In this document: piece by piece, positions 45,382 through 56,920 of the stretch
Layout of the letters: every line of letters begins with the position of its first letter
Position numbering within the stretch: position 1 is the first letter of the stretch
Assembly: GCA_037179335.1 (NCBI GenBank)
Contig: JAKZHN010000001.1
Span: forward strand, 1,922,001 to 1,986,000
Direction: 5' to 3'
Origin: Cyclaneusma minus
Taxonomy: Eukaryota; Ascomycota; Leotiomycetes; Marthamycetales; Marthamycetaceae
Length of the DNA: 64,000 nucleotides
Position numbers and translations under genes: made by a program
The notes under the pieces: model-generated
Databases searched by the model: none
What the model was told of the DNA's origin: nothing
The model's input: the letters and a program-made list of their open reading frames with translations, nothing else

Positions 45382-46527
45382 GTGTGCTATGGGGGGATGA
45401 GGGGCATTGTAGAAAGAGGGTGTCAAAGACTTGGACGGGCCGACTGTGGCAAGGGCTGTTGATCACTGTAGGATAGATGGAGGCTGTGGCTTCTTACAGC
45501 CTACAGATGGGTAGTCAAGCCGGCAGTGCACGTCGCTGGATGAAACGTGGCAAAATTGGATAACAATCAAATGGAGTTACATGTGTAGAGATCACGTGGC
45601 TCTGTCAGTGCTATACCTAGCCCCTTCCAGCTTCCAAGTGCTTTATTTTCCCAAACAAATATCTCCCAACCGAGCTCCGCTACCTCTGAAGCTCAAAAGC
45701 ACCGTCAAAGATCGTCGACTCCACATGTAGCAAGATAGACAAATCTCAGAGCTCAAACCCGCCACGCCCAACAAGCAGCACTTCAAGCGTCCTCGCCCCC
45801 GCCCTCACCATCTCCTCAACATTTTTCTCATCAACTGTCGAGTCTGCCGCCCACCATCACGACCGTCTCCTCGTCCCCTTCTGTGTGAACTAGACATTAC
45901 AGATCACGTCGCTTGTGCACCAGCTTCCCCCAGGTCCAAAAACTCTATAAAAAAAACTCTATAAACCCCCTCGATGCCCACCTGAGAAAGACAGAGAACA
46001 ACACAAGTATCCTTCAACTACTATGGAGGGGAGGCTGACGACGATCACGCGGGGTAGAGCAGTGTGGGAACCGCTCAGCAAGTGTAGAGCCCATAGCAGT
46101 ACCTAGTCAAGAGAGAAATCTCTTTAACCACCGTTGTGTTGTTTTCCCTTACCAACCATTTACCATTACGTCGCCGAACTTCTTCTAAGCATCGAAACGA
46201 CAGAGCTACTACTGAACGAATTTGTTTGCCGTCGAGTCTGCCTCCTCATATCGCAACCTCGTGCTACTACCATCCAGGGTACCCAATCGTGCGCCCTTCT
46301 CACTTCCCACCATCGTGCATCTGCTTTCCGAGTTGTCAATATCTATCTTCGAGCACTGGTGGAACATCACTCAACCAAATCGAATAGCCAAACTCGTCAG
46401 ATCTATATTACCTAGTATATTGTTTCTTGTAGATGGAAAACCCTGAACGCCCCGAAGCGAGGGCTTTCCACGAACACCCATTGGCAACATCCGTCGCAGT
46501 AAAAAATTCTGGTTTGTTAAGATAGGA

Positions 46528-46618
46528 GGTTGATGGGTCTTTTATAGAACGGTTGGAAGTGTTGGCACATGTGATTGGCTTAATAAAGGCCACATGATTG
46601 GTCTGGAGTGCCTTGGCA
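46528..46618 (-). repeat. Dispersed repeat, copy 2
   Basis: Inverted relative of 4684-4774. Read on the minus strand it gives AAGGCACTCCAGACCAATCA and ends with AACCGTTCTATAAAAGA. Differences from copy 1 are mostly transitions. It directly abuts the minisatellite that follows. Confidence 0.7.
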
Positions 46619-46737
46619 TTCACGTGCTTGGTAGTCACCTGGCATCCACGTCCTTGGTATTCACGTGCCTGGCATCCACGTGCTTGGTATTCACGTGCCT
46701 CGTATTCACGTGCTTGGTATTCACGTTTGAGTCTTTG
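46612..46737. repeat. 15-bp minisatellite rich in CACGTG
   Basis: About eight units of the type CTTGGTATTCACGTG, alternating with CCTGGCATCCACGTG. Five units keep a perfect CACGTG palindrome, the core of E-box/bHLH sites. It starts exactly where the dispersed repeat ends. Confidence 0.85.
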
Positions 46738-47133
46738 GCCTGGTTGCAGGGGTTACGGACTCACGGAGTGCTTTATTCCTTGACGGTCCGAGTCTGCAGT
46801 GCATTTCAGCCTTCGCAAGTGAGCTACACAACTCAAACTATCAACGTGAAATTCATGATTGAGAAAGCAAAAAAGCAGAACAAGTCATCGCAACTCACCG
46901 GTCCGGAGCCCGGCGAGTCGCTGCCGGGCGCAAATAGCAACTAACTGCGAGGTAGCACTGGAGCCCTCAAGCCCGACCCAATGTCCGAGCAAATTTGCAG
47001 AGTCGCCATCGAACAGGTCCACCTGCAGTCACCCGTGGCTGTAGCTTTGGCTTACACTACCCGTTTACTCAAGAAGCCAACTCACCACCCCCAAACGTTC
47101 TCACCACCTAAAGCATCCAACACAACCCACACC

Positions 47134-49776
47134 TCACATAGTTCGGCCCTGTGGCAGCTTAGGCAACTGCCAACCCTGCAACCACTGCACCATCGAATTC
47201 CGCGTCTCACTCCTCGTTTTACCATCCACCTCCTCCTCCACCACACACCCACCCGCCAGCACCTCTTCCCTCCACCACCACATAGCCGCCACCATCGTAC
47301 CCAACCCACCACCTAGGGTCAAGATCAGCATAACCCCCACCACAGCCCCCCAGCCATGCGCCAATTTCCCTTCTCTCTTCAAATCACCAAAGCTATAGAG
47401 AATCCACAAGAAAGCAGCCACCGAGCTGATCAGCTGGTCATAGTTTAGGAAACTCGTGAGACCCTCGGCGATGCTATGAGCCGGCGCGTGCGGGTGGATA
47501 ATACCTCCGAGCGTGTTGAGAAGAGAGACCGGCGATGTAAAGTGGGCGTAGAAATAGCCGGATGCGGTGGTGAGGATGCTGAATGCGTATGCGAAGCGCA
47601 AGTAGGGTAGGTCGACGAGAGGATTTGCCTGGCGATCTGTCATGGTGGTGTCGGTGACGAGTTTTGCGAATAGGTATTGGAGCAGCTCGACCCAGAGAGG
47701 GAACAATGTCCAGAGGGCATTGAGGGTTTGGCGAGTGTCGTGGGAGAAGCTGGAGTTGAATTGAAGGAGTGTTAGAGGAAGGTATGCGAGGGCGACGGCT
47801 GGTAGCAGGATTTTCGCATAGGAGGTTTGGAGCATGCGGTTGTCGAGAGCGGCGTACTTCTCCTGAGGACACTGGACGTAGTGTAGGAAGTAGTAGATGG
47901 GGGCGATGAAACCGAATCCCATGGTTTGGCAGAGGAAAGCGAAGACGATGGGAAGTTGGGGGAGAGTGAAAAGGTTTCCTCTTCTTTTGCTCTCGATGGC
48001 CCAGATCATGAATACTGGAAAGAGATCTATGACGAATGCGAGCATTTGAAGCTTGCGCACAGGGTTAGCGTCGAAGACATTCAGCTTCACAATATCGATG
48101 GTAGGAGTCGTAGTCTGATAGCTCATGTAGGCGAGACCAAGAATTGGTAGGGCGTAGAGAGCACGTTTCAATCGACTCTCCTCGTTTCCGAGTCCCATCT
48201 TAGGATTGAATCCCATGGTAGGCGCTGGCGATATCTTCGGGACTGGTAGAGCATCGATCTTGCTTGCGCCAACAGAGATAGCACCTGCAAAGAAAGATTA
48301 GTGGATGGTCAGAAGGGCGGAAAATCGACTCACTGGTAAGATCGACCACAAAGTCACCGAGTAATGGCAGTAGGTAGAATGCGAAGAATTTCCTCACAGA
48401 GTTGGACATGGCTTCAGTTCGAGTGAGGTCGTTTGCAGCGTCGACAATCAAGTTGGATCTCCCGCGTTGCGTGTTTTGGTATTCCATGAGAGCGGCCTTG
48501 ATAGCGCTGAAGTCTGTAGCAGCATCTCCAGAGTTTGCAAGCTTTGTGATGCTGTTGACCAAAGCTGCAGCGCTTTCTATCGCATTGTTGCCGCCTGCTC
48601 CCATGTTTGGTGTCATCTGGATAATTGTCAGCACCCGCTTCCACCACGTTTTGGTATACTAACCTTGGAAATAGAATCTCCGACACACACATAACGGTCG
48701 TATGTCCAGATATCGTTTTTCGCCTCTTCGAGGGGTACAAAAGCCCACGACCTGCGGCCTTTCCACATATCTCCAAACGTAGTGTCGCCAGTCATCAGCA
48801 CCTTGGAGTGCTTCCGAACGTGTCTCTCAGCATCCTCAGGTGTATAGCGGGGAATGTTAGGTGCGTAGTATGTCTTGTCCATTTTGCAGAACAAGAACCA
48901 GTAACACGTTTCTCCGGCGGTGATGCACAGACTGGAGACATCTCTACCGTACGTTTTGTGCTGCATCCCTCTTTTCAGCTCCTTTGGCGAGGCACCAATT
49001 CCAAAAACACAGTTGTATGTCGCAGACAGGCCTGTAATTGAATTAGATACTGCCTCGATTCTGGGAATTGAAGACTTACTGGACTTGTCGTTCTTTAGCA
49101 AGCGTTCATCACCTTGAGCCTCTATATGCTTCCTCATCTCAGCGCGGACCTTGCTGTGAACGCCGTCTGCTCCGATGAGGATGTCGCCACTGTATTCAGA
49201 ACCATCTGCGCACTGAACCGAGATGCCCGACTTGGTATGCTTGGTACTGATAACCTTCTTTGATGCAAGGATTTTCGATTCCTTGGCCGGCATACGATCG
49301 TACATGATTTGCAAAAGCTGCTGTCGTTCGAGGAAGGCTACTGGGTAACCCTGACTGTAGTACAAAGATGTCAGTACATGGTGCAACACAAAGGCAGGGG
49401 CAATGATAATCCCATTGGAAAAAGTATCCATGTTTCCAGGATGTTCTTTCTTCTGCACTCACCGAGCTTTAAGAAGGGTGAAAAAACGAGACTCCATGAT
49501 CATCGTCGCATCGTTTCTCCAAGTGATAGCCGATTCCAGAGGTGTCGAAAATTCACATATATCATCGTAAACCCCAATTTGATCTAGAATTCGAGCTCCG
49601 TGACTAAGGATTCCGATCGAGGAGCCGACCTGCGGAGCGATTTCATGATGGCCCTCGAGAACCACAAAATCGATACCAACTTTCGACAGAGCATGTGCGA
49701 GAGTTAGACCAGCCACCGAGCCACCGACGATGATCACTCGAAGGCCGCTCGCATTCTTTTCAGATAGTTGAGTCAT
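47134..49776 (-). CDS. FAD-dependent monooxygenase fused to a polytopic membrane domain
   Basis: Five exons, 49776-49463, 49354-49080, 49031-48664, 48616-48334 and 48284-47134, keep one frame of 796 residues. Residues 1-400 are a PHBH-type flavin monooxygenase: VIIVGGSVAGLTLAHAL (14-30) for FAD, the ILIGADGVHSKVR motif (about 170) and VCVGDSISKMTPNMGAGG (about 312-327), followed by an amphipathic helix. Residues about 435-765 form a second domain with seven or eight hydrophobic segments, including FVIDLFPVFMIWAIESKR, GFGFIAPIYYFLHYVQCP and LPYLRFAYAFSILTTASGYFYAHF. This arrangement resembles fungal meroterpenoid or indole-diterpene chemistry, where an epoxidase works with a membrane terpene cyclase, so epoxidation plus cyclisation of a prenylated substrate is a reasonable inference. 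No prenyltransferase or PKS lies in this window. The second intron is 48 nt and in frame, so retention would not truncate the protein. Confidence 0.85.
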
Positions 49777-50681
49777 GCTGAAAGGTACAAGATTTCGAAA
49801 TATGCAGGAGCGGCTGTGACAGAGAAAGTTAAAAGATGGAAGGAAACATGAGCATGTTATACATGTAGAAAACTTGAAGTGCTCACATGTATGCCTGTTG
49901 AACCTCACTTTGCCATGAAGATAAGGTTAGATGAGTACCTAGGATCATTGCCACCCCATGGGGAACCCCCATGTGGGACCCCATGGCCCCTCCGCAGCCT
50001 GCACTGTAAAGTCGCCACATAGCTGTAGCGACCTGATGCGTCAGATTGCAACGTCTTTTTCAGTCCACCACATTGTCTTGTCATATGGAGGGCGCGGCGT
50101 TCTGCAGACATGGTCCGGTCCAAGTCAATACTCGGATGACTGTACAGGAGGTTCGAGTGTAACGCCAATGAAGGGCCTTATTGCAATCAGGGCCGCTCGA
50201 TCGAATTACCTTGAAGGGCACGACATGAGTGAATTTGACAACAACCCAGCTTTGAGTTGACCACAATGATCCTTGCATACATCGATATTGTGTGCACGGT
50301 TATCGCTTTCCCATGTATTTGCTGCTGTCAATTGAGTTCTGCTGCGGCTTTTGGTAGAGATCGAAGTCGCCACGTAGTCTGAGAACAGAACCCTAATCGA
50401 AAATGGTGAACTGGGCAGGAAATAGACATATTCCATTGAACTCGAAGATGTTCTCATGCTTGTATCTATCCCAAACAAGAGTAACTCGGAAGTCACTGTT
50501 CTAAGGGAAGTTCAACAGTACGGCACGGGTGCTAGTGGGAAAATCCTGCTCTACATTGATGTATATATAGAATCAAACGCCACGCTGCATCTCGGCCCTA
50601 CATGTAATAACGACTAAATGGACGAAGGAAAGCCCAGAAAACTGGAGAGAAGACCGAACAAATACATGTAGGAAAAGAGGC
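49777..50681. other. Intergenic, no supported gene
   Basis: Upstream DNA of the monooxygenase gene. Near 49950-49985 is an imperfect palindromic run built on CCCATG/CATGGG. Short frames have no protein character. Confidence 0.35.
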
Positions 50682-50935
50682 CTATTTCTCACGTAATGTA
50701 TAGACAGGCTTCATGCTGATAAAGTCCCGAACACGAGCAACGAATGCGAGACAGAGCATCAATTGAACACCAGCAACCAAGATACCGCGGATTGAGTGGT
50801 GGAAGTACATGTAGGAGAAAATCAAGACCGCCGCGGCACCTACCTTGGTGAAAATCTCCGTTGCCAAGAAGACATCCATACTTGACGCAAGCGATAAGCC
50901 ACCCCCACGAGTCACCATTGAAGCCAGCTATGTCC
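50682..50935 (-). pseudogene. Orphan 3' exon encoding membrane segments
   Basis: A minus-strand frame behind a GCTAATT branch-like site and an ACATAG acceptor reads LASMVTRGGGLSLASSMDVF, then two hydrophobic stretches (KVGAAAVLIFSYMYFHH and GILVAGVQLMLCLAFVARV) and a TLREK end. It has the character of a real C-terminal exon, but no matching upstream exons are found before the repeat-like DNA at 51.0-51.5 kb. It is probably the remains of a truncated membrane-protein gene. A stand-alone 78-residue protein from the ATG at 50918 is the alternative. Confidence 0.4.
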
Positions 50936-52250
50936 TTGCAGGTAATTAGCCAAGTCGGGCTCCTGGTTCATGTTGTCATGAAAGACACTCTGGGGATCGT
51001 TGCAGGCCGGAGATCGAGGTGTTGATGGCGGGAGAAGGCGAGGACCGTCGGGCGAAGGGTCTCACACACGCTTACTAAGCCGCGCTAGTCCCATGGGGAG
51101 TCCGTGCGTTCTCTCCCGCTTCCCCGCCTTGGCCCGTCTGGTCCCCTCGGGTCTGCTTACACCCCTGGACCTGACTCGGTGACTTCGTTCCCCTTTATGT
51201 GTCTATCCTTGTATGTCCTGACCTCCAACATGAACCACTTTCCCACGAGTACCTCTCCTAAGCTCCTTCCCAGACTTGTTACCACCTGTAAGTGATCTCG
51301 TCATTATCAGTTTCCCAACAAATCCTGCGTGTCTTCATACAGTACTTATCACTTTCTTTACATTGCAATTTGAAACTCCCAAGTTCCAGTTTCCATCTAC
51401 TACGCAGTCACTCCACTGTCCGGATGGGTCGGGTCAGACCCCATACCCAGTAACCCAACCCGCCGGCTCGGGTCAGAGGGTCAGATCCCAAGTTGACCCG
51501 TAGTGACCCACGGGTCGACCGTATGTTGTCACCGTTGCCAGCCCTGGGGTCCGATGGAGAACATGAAGTGGTTGGCTGAAATTCTGGGTCAAAATCACAT
51601 GACTTGACCTCCAGGTAGCTGTTCTAGGGAGCTTAGTTCGCAACTTATGGGCGGGTGAGACAAGTATGAAAATAGGCTAGATTCCTAGCGGCGATGAACG
51701 GCGACCAGCTGGGACTGGGGAAATAATGTTGTTTGACCGTTTCAAAGCTCTGGCGGGTTGAGGAATCTGTTCGTGGGTGACACTGCGAAATTTGACCTCT
51801 GTGCTAGACAGGCTGGGGGATTCCTTACTCTTTCGGTGGATGTTTTCTGTCGAGGGAGTGACTTGCTGTCGTTGGGGGCAGTGTAAATTTGTGAGTTGAT
51901 TGTTGTTTGGGAACTGGGAGGATGTTCTTGCCGCAGAATGGGAACGGTGCAAATATTAGGGCTTACAACTGCCACTACCACGAAATGGGGTTGACTTTTT
52001 TTCGGCTATTCGGATGTCTCGATCCTGAAGGAGATCTTGAAGGATTTTGGGGTCCCTTTTATAGGTCGTTCAACTGCGGTATCTGGTAGAAAGTCCCGTG
52101 ACGGAGGTCTGGCCCATATTCCATAGGAATAAAAGACACTCAGAAGCAGCTTGCCACTTTCCACCCTAGGTAGTACTCAATAAATTCTTGTCATATCGCT
52201 CATCTCTCATACACGCTAAATTGAACAGCTTACATGGAATATCATACCTT
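50936..52250. other. Intergenic with possible transposon end
   Basis: No gene is supported. Bases 51420-51546 look like a DNA-transposon terminus (next entry). The remainder is non-repetitive to the eye. Confidence 0.4.
51420..51546 (-). mobile_element. Possible hAT-type transposon terminus
   Basis: Read on the minus strand from 51546 the sequence starts CAGGGCTGGCAAC and continues with repeated GGGTC/GACCC words (GGTCGACCCGTGGGTCACTA and so on). This resembles hAT ends (CAGxGxTGxCAAC followed by subterminal GGGT-rich motifs). The other end, a transposase and an 8-bp target duplication were not found, so at most a fragment is present. Confidence 0.35.
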
Positions 52251-53203
52251 CTATAAATTCGCAACCTCTTCTCTCCATCCCCAGCCCCCAGGTATGTCTG
52301 TCCCAATCTGCTTCATGCCCGCTGCCTCACATATCTGAATAGCCACACTCCTCACCGCCTTCACCTCATCCACGGTCGCCCCGCCATTCAACGCCCCCCT
52401 CAAATGGCCCTTAAGCTGCGGATTCACCTGTATCACCCAGTCAGCAAATCATTCCACATCCTTTCCCCTTCCCCCCTTTCCCAATTCCCCATCACTCCCT
52501 CCCGCTCCCGGCCCTCTTTGGAAACCAAATACTCACATCCTGCGGCACCAACCCAGCAATCAACACAAAACTACTTTCCGGCGCACTCAACACATTCGTA
52601 TTGCTCAGCACATAACCATACATCAAGCGTGCCGTAAGTCCCAAATCTTCCGTTCCGGAACGATCCATCTGTCCCATAACGCGTTTTGACACTTTGCCGT
52701 AGATCATGTCGAAGAAGGTTTGGCCGCGGTGCAGGATGGTGGAGGAGGGGACATCGTAGATGTCGACGGGGCGAGAGGTGGGGGAGAAGGCGAGCGGTTC
52801 GTCGACGAGGTGCGGGGGAGTGTGCTTTTTGAGCTCGAGGAGGGCGTTGATTGTCTTTTGTTGTGAAAGTTAGCGATGGAAACTGCTGTACGGGAAGAAG
52901 GTAGCATAGGATTGGAACATTGAATAGTTCTCTCACTTTTGGCAGACCTCCGATTGCAGCAGTCTTCACTAAAGCTTCTCGCATCCGCCTTGATATCTTC
53001 AACTGCTCGTCCTCTGCTGGACTTGTGTCGGTCGCTCCGGGTCCTTTCTCGAGAGCATGTTTATACACGGCCGCAATTTCGTCTGGGCGGTTTATAATAG
53101 TCAAAGTCGTGGCGGCGATATAATACCAGGTGTGATTTGGTAGCTGGGGCTGTTTCCGGATCGCAGCTAGGAGGGTTGGGGTTATGACGGAGGGGAGGAC
53201 CAT
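52251..53203 (-). CDS. Carboxymuconolactone decarboxylase-like (AhpD-fold) protein
   Basis: Exons are 53203-52937, 52854-52537 and 52427-52251 (GTGAGA and GTGAGT donors), giving 253 residues. The start is the ATG of MVLPSVITPTLLAAIRKQ; the longer upstream frame has no ATG. The N-terminal half (WYYIAATTLTIINRPDEIAAVYKHAL...RRMREALVKTAAIGGLPKTINALLEL) is the helical CMD/AhpD fold. The C-terminal half has FFDMIYGKVSKRVMGQM, SFVLIAGLVPQDVNPQLKGHLRGALNGGATVDEVKAV. The Cys-x-x-Cys of catalytic AhpD is not visible, so peroxidase activity is doubtful. Fungal homologues are of uncertain, possibly mitochondrial or peroxisomal, role. Family call is good, function open. Confidence 0.85.
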
Positions 53204-53739
53204 TGCTGCGGAAATCAATCAATCTGCACGTTTCGAAAAGCCAAGAAGAGAAGCCGGGGTAATGTTCTAGAATTCGGGGGTATACTGAGTTTCTCTGCTA
53301 TGTATGAGGGGTGGGAATGGTGAATATGGATCATTCAAATGTTCCTATGATGTTATCCTGATGGCTCTTATCCGCGGCAGTTGACGCTCTTTGGCGCGGA
53401 TGAGAGCTCGGTATCGTAGCCGCCGAGCTCGGATCTTCGGACATAAACTCCGCGATCCAGGAACCTCGGGAGGCACGTGCCCGCCTTGGCGCATTCGTCT
53501 TGGCGGCCTGTCATTGAAGCTGCGCCTTACTAAGAATGACATCCGCCCCATCAGCTAATCGCCGTGCAGCGACGACGTGTCTTTAAACGCCATCTTTAAA
53601 TACCACAATCACCTGCCGATACACTGCTTTGTCCCTGCTGCTAGAAGGACAACTATGGGTACAGCGCTCACCAAATCCAGCCTCTGATCTCTACAGCGTC
53701 TTGCAGCCGTGCGAGTGAAGGAACTGGACATCTGGCATC
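53204..53739. promoter_or_regulatory. Divergent promoter region of CMD-like and HRD1 genes
   Basis: About 540 bp between two divergent ATGs. Several CGCC/GGCG words occur between 53380 and 53560. No gene or repeat is recognised. Confidence 0.4.
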
Positions 53740-56700
53740 ATGAAGTTGGCCTACTATGCCGTGGTAAGTGAAATCAGTTCCAGAGATGAAGAAGATGCAG
53801 GAGCTCTGGGATTGCAGAACATCTGCTGACCACGATATAGGGCTCCACGGCTTCGGCCGCCGCCGTCGTCACATATGCCTTCAACCAGCGACCCAACTTC
53901 TATTCAGCCTGCGTTTATCTGGCACAGAGCAACCTCTCTCTCCTCGTATGTGCCAACTCCAGAACCAAGTCGGAACGTTGCCTAACACATTCCAGATTCT
54001 CATAAACCTGATGCTTTTCGTCTTCGGCAGCTTCATGTTCGGCCTCCAACGATTATTCTACGGACCCCTGAGACCGATCGAAGTCGAGCAGCTATATGAG
54101 AAGGCATGGTTCGCAGTAACAGAAACATGTCTGGCCATGACCATATTCCGGGAAGAGGTGGGGGCTTGGTTTCTAGTCATGTTTGTCGCACTCCTGACTG
54201 GGAAGGTTTGGGGCTGGATTGGAGAAGGCAGGGTCGAGATTCTCGAACAGCAACCTCCGGCGAACCCGACCTTATTCCATACACGACTCTCGCTCTCCCT
54301 GGGCTTGTCCCTTTTTTACGACATGTGGCTAATGTACTACACGATCAATACGGTTATTCAGCAAGCTCGTCCGAATATGATGGTTATGTTCCTCTTTGAA
54401 TTCGCAGTCTTGACCACGTCGTCGTGGTCCACGGCTATTCGCTATGCGCTATCCTTGATCGAGGCGCGGATTCAGAAGCAACAAACCACGGAGCGACTTG
54501 CGGAAAGGAGAAGAGAAATACGGGAAGAAAGAGAGCAAATCCTCCGAGACAGAGCTACTGCGATTGAGAATGGCACGGTAGCAGCCGATGCGCTGCCACC
54601 TCAAGTCCCATCCGAAGACGATGTCGAAGAAATGGATATCGAAGTTCCAGGCTGGGAGGCGAAAGGTCACTGGGTTCTCACTCTGGACCTTGTTACCGAC
54701 CTTATCAAACTGGGCATCTATACCGGGTTCTTCTTTATTCTCCTTACGTTCTACGGCCTGCCAATCCATATAATGCGGGATCTCTTCCTTACAGCAAGAT
54801 CATTCATCAAACGTATGAATGCCTTCTGGAGGTACCGAAGAGCCACTCGCGATATGAACGAGAGATATCAAGATGCGACCGCCGAGGATATCCAGCGCGA
54901 AGATACTTGCATCATTTGCAGAGAAGAGATGAGGCCTTGGTCTGTAACCAACCCTCCGAATCCTCCAAACGGTGCCGGTGCAGCTGCACCGCGTACATCT
55001 GTGAATGAGCGGACAAGACCAAAGAAACTCCCTTGTGGTCATATATTGCACCTCGGATGTCTGAAGAGCTGGTTGGAACGTCAACAAGTCTGCCCAACTT
55101 GCCGACGCCCTGTTATGGATGGTACGGCAGCTCCAGGGGTACCACCAAATCCAGGTCATGCACCGCAGCCAGGAGCCGCCCCTAGAGCAGCTGCAGCCCC
55201 ACCCCCAAACGGCGGAATGCGGATACTTAACTTTGGGCCTTTGAGAGTTGGATTCGGTCAGCCCCAAGATTTCATCAGAGGACTAAATGAGGGTGCCAGA
55301 GCTGCCCAGCCAAACTTGGCACCCAACGCTCGAGTCTATGGATTAGAGCTCGGTTTCCCCCGGCCTAATAACCAAGCTCAGCCCGCAGCAGATCAGCCTG
55401 CCAATCAAAACAGTACCCAAACACAGCTTCAACAACTCGAACAGCAGATCTTGCAACAGATTCGGGACTTGCAAGCGAGTCAACAGGAACTACAGATCGT
55501 CCGACATCTCGAAAACGAGCTGGCGAGGTTGCGGACTCAGAGATCTGCACCTGCAACACCATTCGCAAACAACGCCCCTACTGCGCCCTTTTCCCCAAAC
55601 TTACAAAATATCACCAATAACCATGCACAAATCCTGGCCGCAAATTTCCCCGTCTCACAGCATGGTGTTCGCCAGGGCACTGCTGGCATCCCAGCTGGAA
55701 GTCCCGATCTACCTGAAGGTGTAACAATCCCTGAAGGATGGTCTCTCCTACCTCTACAGCGCGTCGACCCTCCCGCCCAGCCACTACGTCCCAACGACCC
55801 GGCGTTCGCACCCCCCGAAGTTCTACCCCCTCTCCCACAATTCCCCGCTATGCCCCCACACATACTGGAAGAGACCCGTCGCGCTGAAGCAGCCTATCAG
55901 GCCCGTCGCGCTGCTTCCGGTGATGAACCACTACGTCCCAACGACCCTGCATTCGCTCCCCCCGGAATCCTACCCCCTCTTCCACCATTCCCCGCCATGC
56001 CTCCACACATCATGGAAGACGCCCGTCGCGCTGAAGCAGCCTATCAAGAAGCCCGTCGCGGCGAAGAAGCCCGTCGTGCTGCTTCCGGGTCAGAACCACG
56101 TTCCTCCTCCAATCCCCAACCCGCACAAGCCCCGCCGCAACCATCCACGCAAATCGCCGAGGGCTTAGCACTTCTCGACGGTCAGCGCGTGCTGCTAAAC
56201 AACCTCCCGCAAGAAACTCGTGGTCTGGCTGAGCGACTCTTGAATGCTGAAACCAATGCGCTAAGACATCGCGCTAGTGCTGAAAGTTTGGAAGGAGGAC
56301 GCAATCCTACGCCGCCGAGCTTTTCTAATCCGCAAACGAGGAGGGGAAGCGGTGAAGAGGTGCCTCCGAATAATGCTTCTTTGAGTAGTGGTGGTGTGAC
56401 GAGTATCCCCTGGGGAGCACCATCCTTGGGCCCGACTGCCACGACGGAGCGGGCTGCATCGCCTGGACTGCCCAATTGGGGAAGTGGAACGGCTTCGACG
56501 ACTGGTTCGATGAATGCTGGACAGTCTGCGTCGTCGCCTGGCTTGCCCAACTGGGGTAATTTGGGAAATTCGGGCAATCCGATGGCGGTGCAGGGACAGA
56601 ATAGCGGATCTTTTGATTCGCCCGCCCTTACTAACCCACACGCTACTACGCCGGCTGGTGGCTTGAGGGGCGAGAGTCCGGCTGGGGAGACGCCGCTTGT

Positions 56701-56920
56701 CGCTACACCGCTTGTGGGGAGCGCTGGTCAGTTGACTGATGTTGCTGCGCGTGATGATGGGGCTGGTGAGCAGGAGGCGCCTGGACGTGAGCCAGAGCAG
56801 CAGCAGGCGGCGAATGAGAATGAGAGGGGAGAGAGTGCGAGCCAAGAAACAAGGGAGAATAGGGGAAAGGGCCGTGCTGCCACTGTTGAGGATGGCGAGG
56901 ATGAGGAGGATGGACAGTAA
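53740..56920 (+). CDS. HRD1: ERAD E3 ubiquitin ligase HRD1 (synoviolin)
   Basis: A RING-H2 ubiquitin ligase of the endoplasmic reticulum membrane that ubiquitinates misfolded proteins during ER-associated degradation. Exons are 53740-53763 (eight codons, MKLAYYAV), 53841-53945 and 53996-56920, giving 1017 residues. The short first exon is supported by the conserved N terminus continuing as YAFNQRPNFYSACVYLAQSNLSLL. Multiple membrane segments follow (residues about 5-320), including FGLQRLFYGPLRPIEVEQLYEKAWFAVTETCLAMTIFREE. RING: CIICREEM at 348, PCGHILHLGCLKSWLERQQVCPTCR to 412, with an insertion of about 20 Pro/Asn/Ala-rich residues in its first loop. The C-terminal 600 residues are disordered (Pro, Ala, Gln, Asn), with a Gln-rich coiled-coil-like stretch and a tandem 48-residue duplication at DNA 55783-56075. 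Confidence 0.95.
55783..56075 (+). repeat. Tandem duplication within the HRD1 tail
   Basis: Two consecutive units of about 144 bp, both beginning CCACTACGTCCCAACGACCC and encoding PLRPNDPAFAPP...LPPLPxFPAMPPHI(L/M)E(E/D)xRRAEAAYQ. The second unit is extended by additional EARRGEEARRAA-like steps. The reading frame is kept. Confidence 0.85.

Larger units (their letters stand above)
45382..47133. other. Intergenic with repeat debris
   Basis: Convergent 3' flanks of the BOR1 and monooxygenase genes. It contains a dispersed-repeat copy (46528-46618), a CACGTG minisatellite (46612-46737) and a TAAAAAAAACTCTATAAA duplication near 45940-45965. No gene is supported. Confidence 0.5.
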
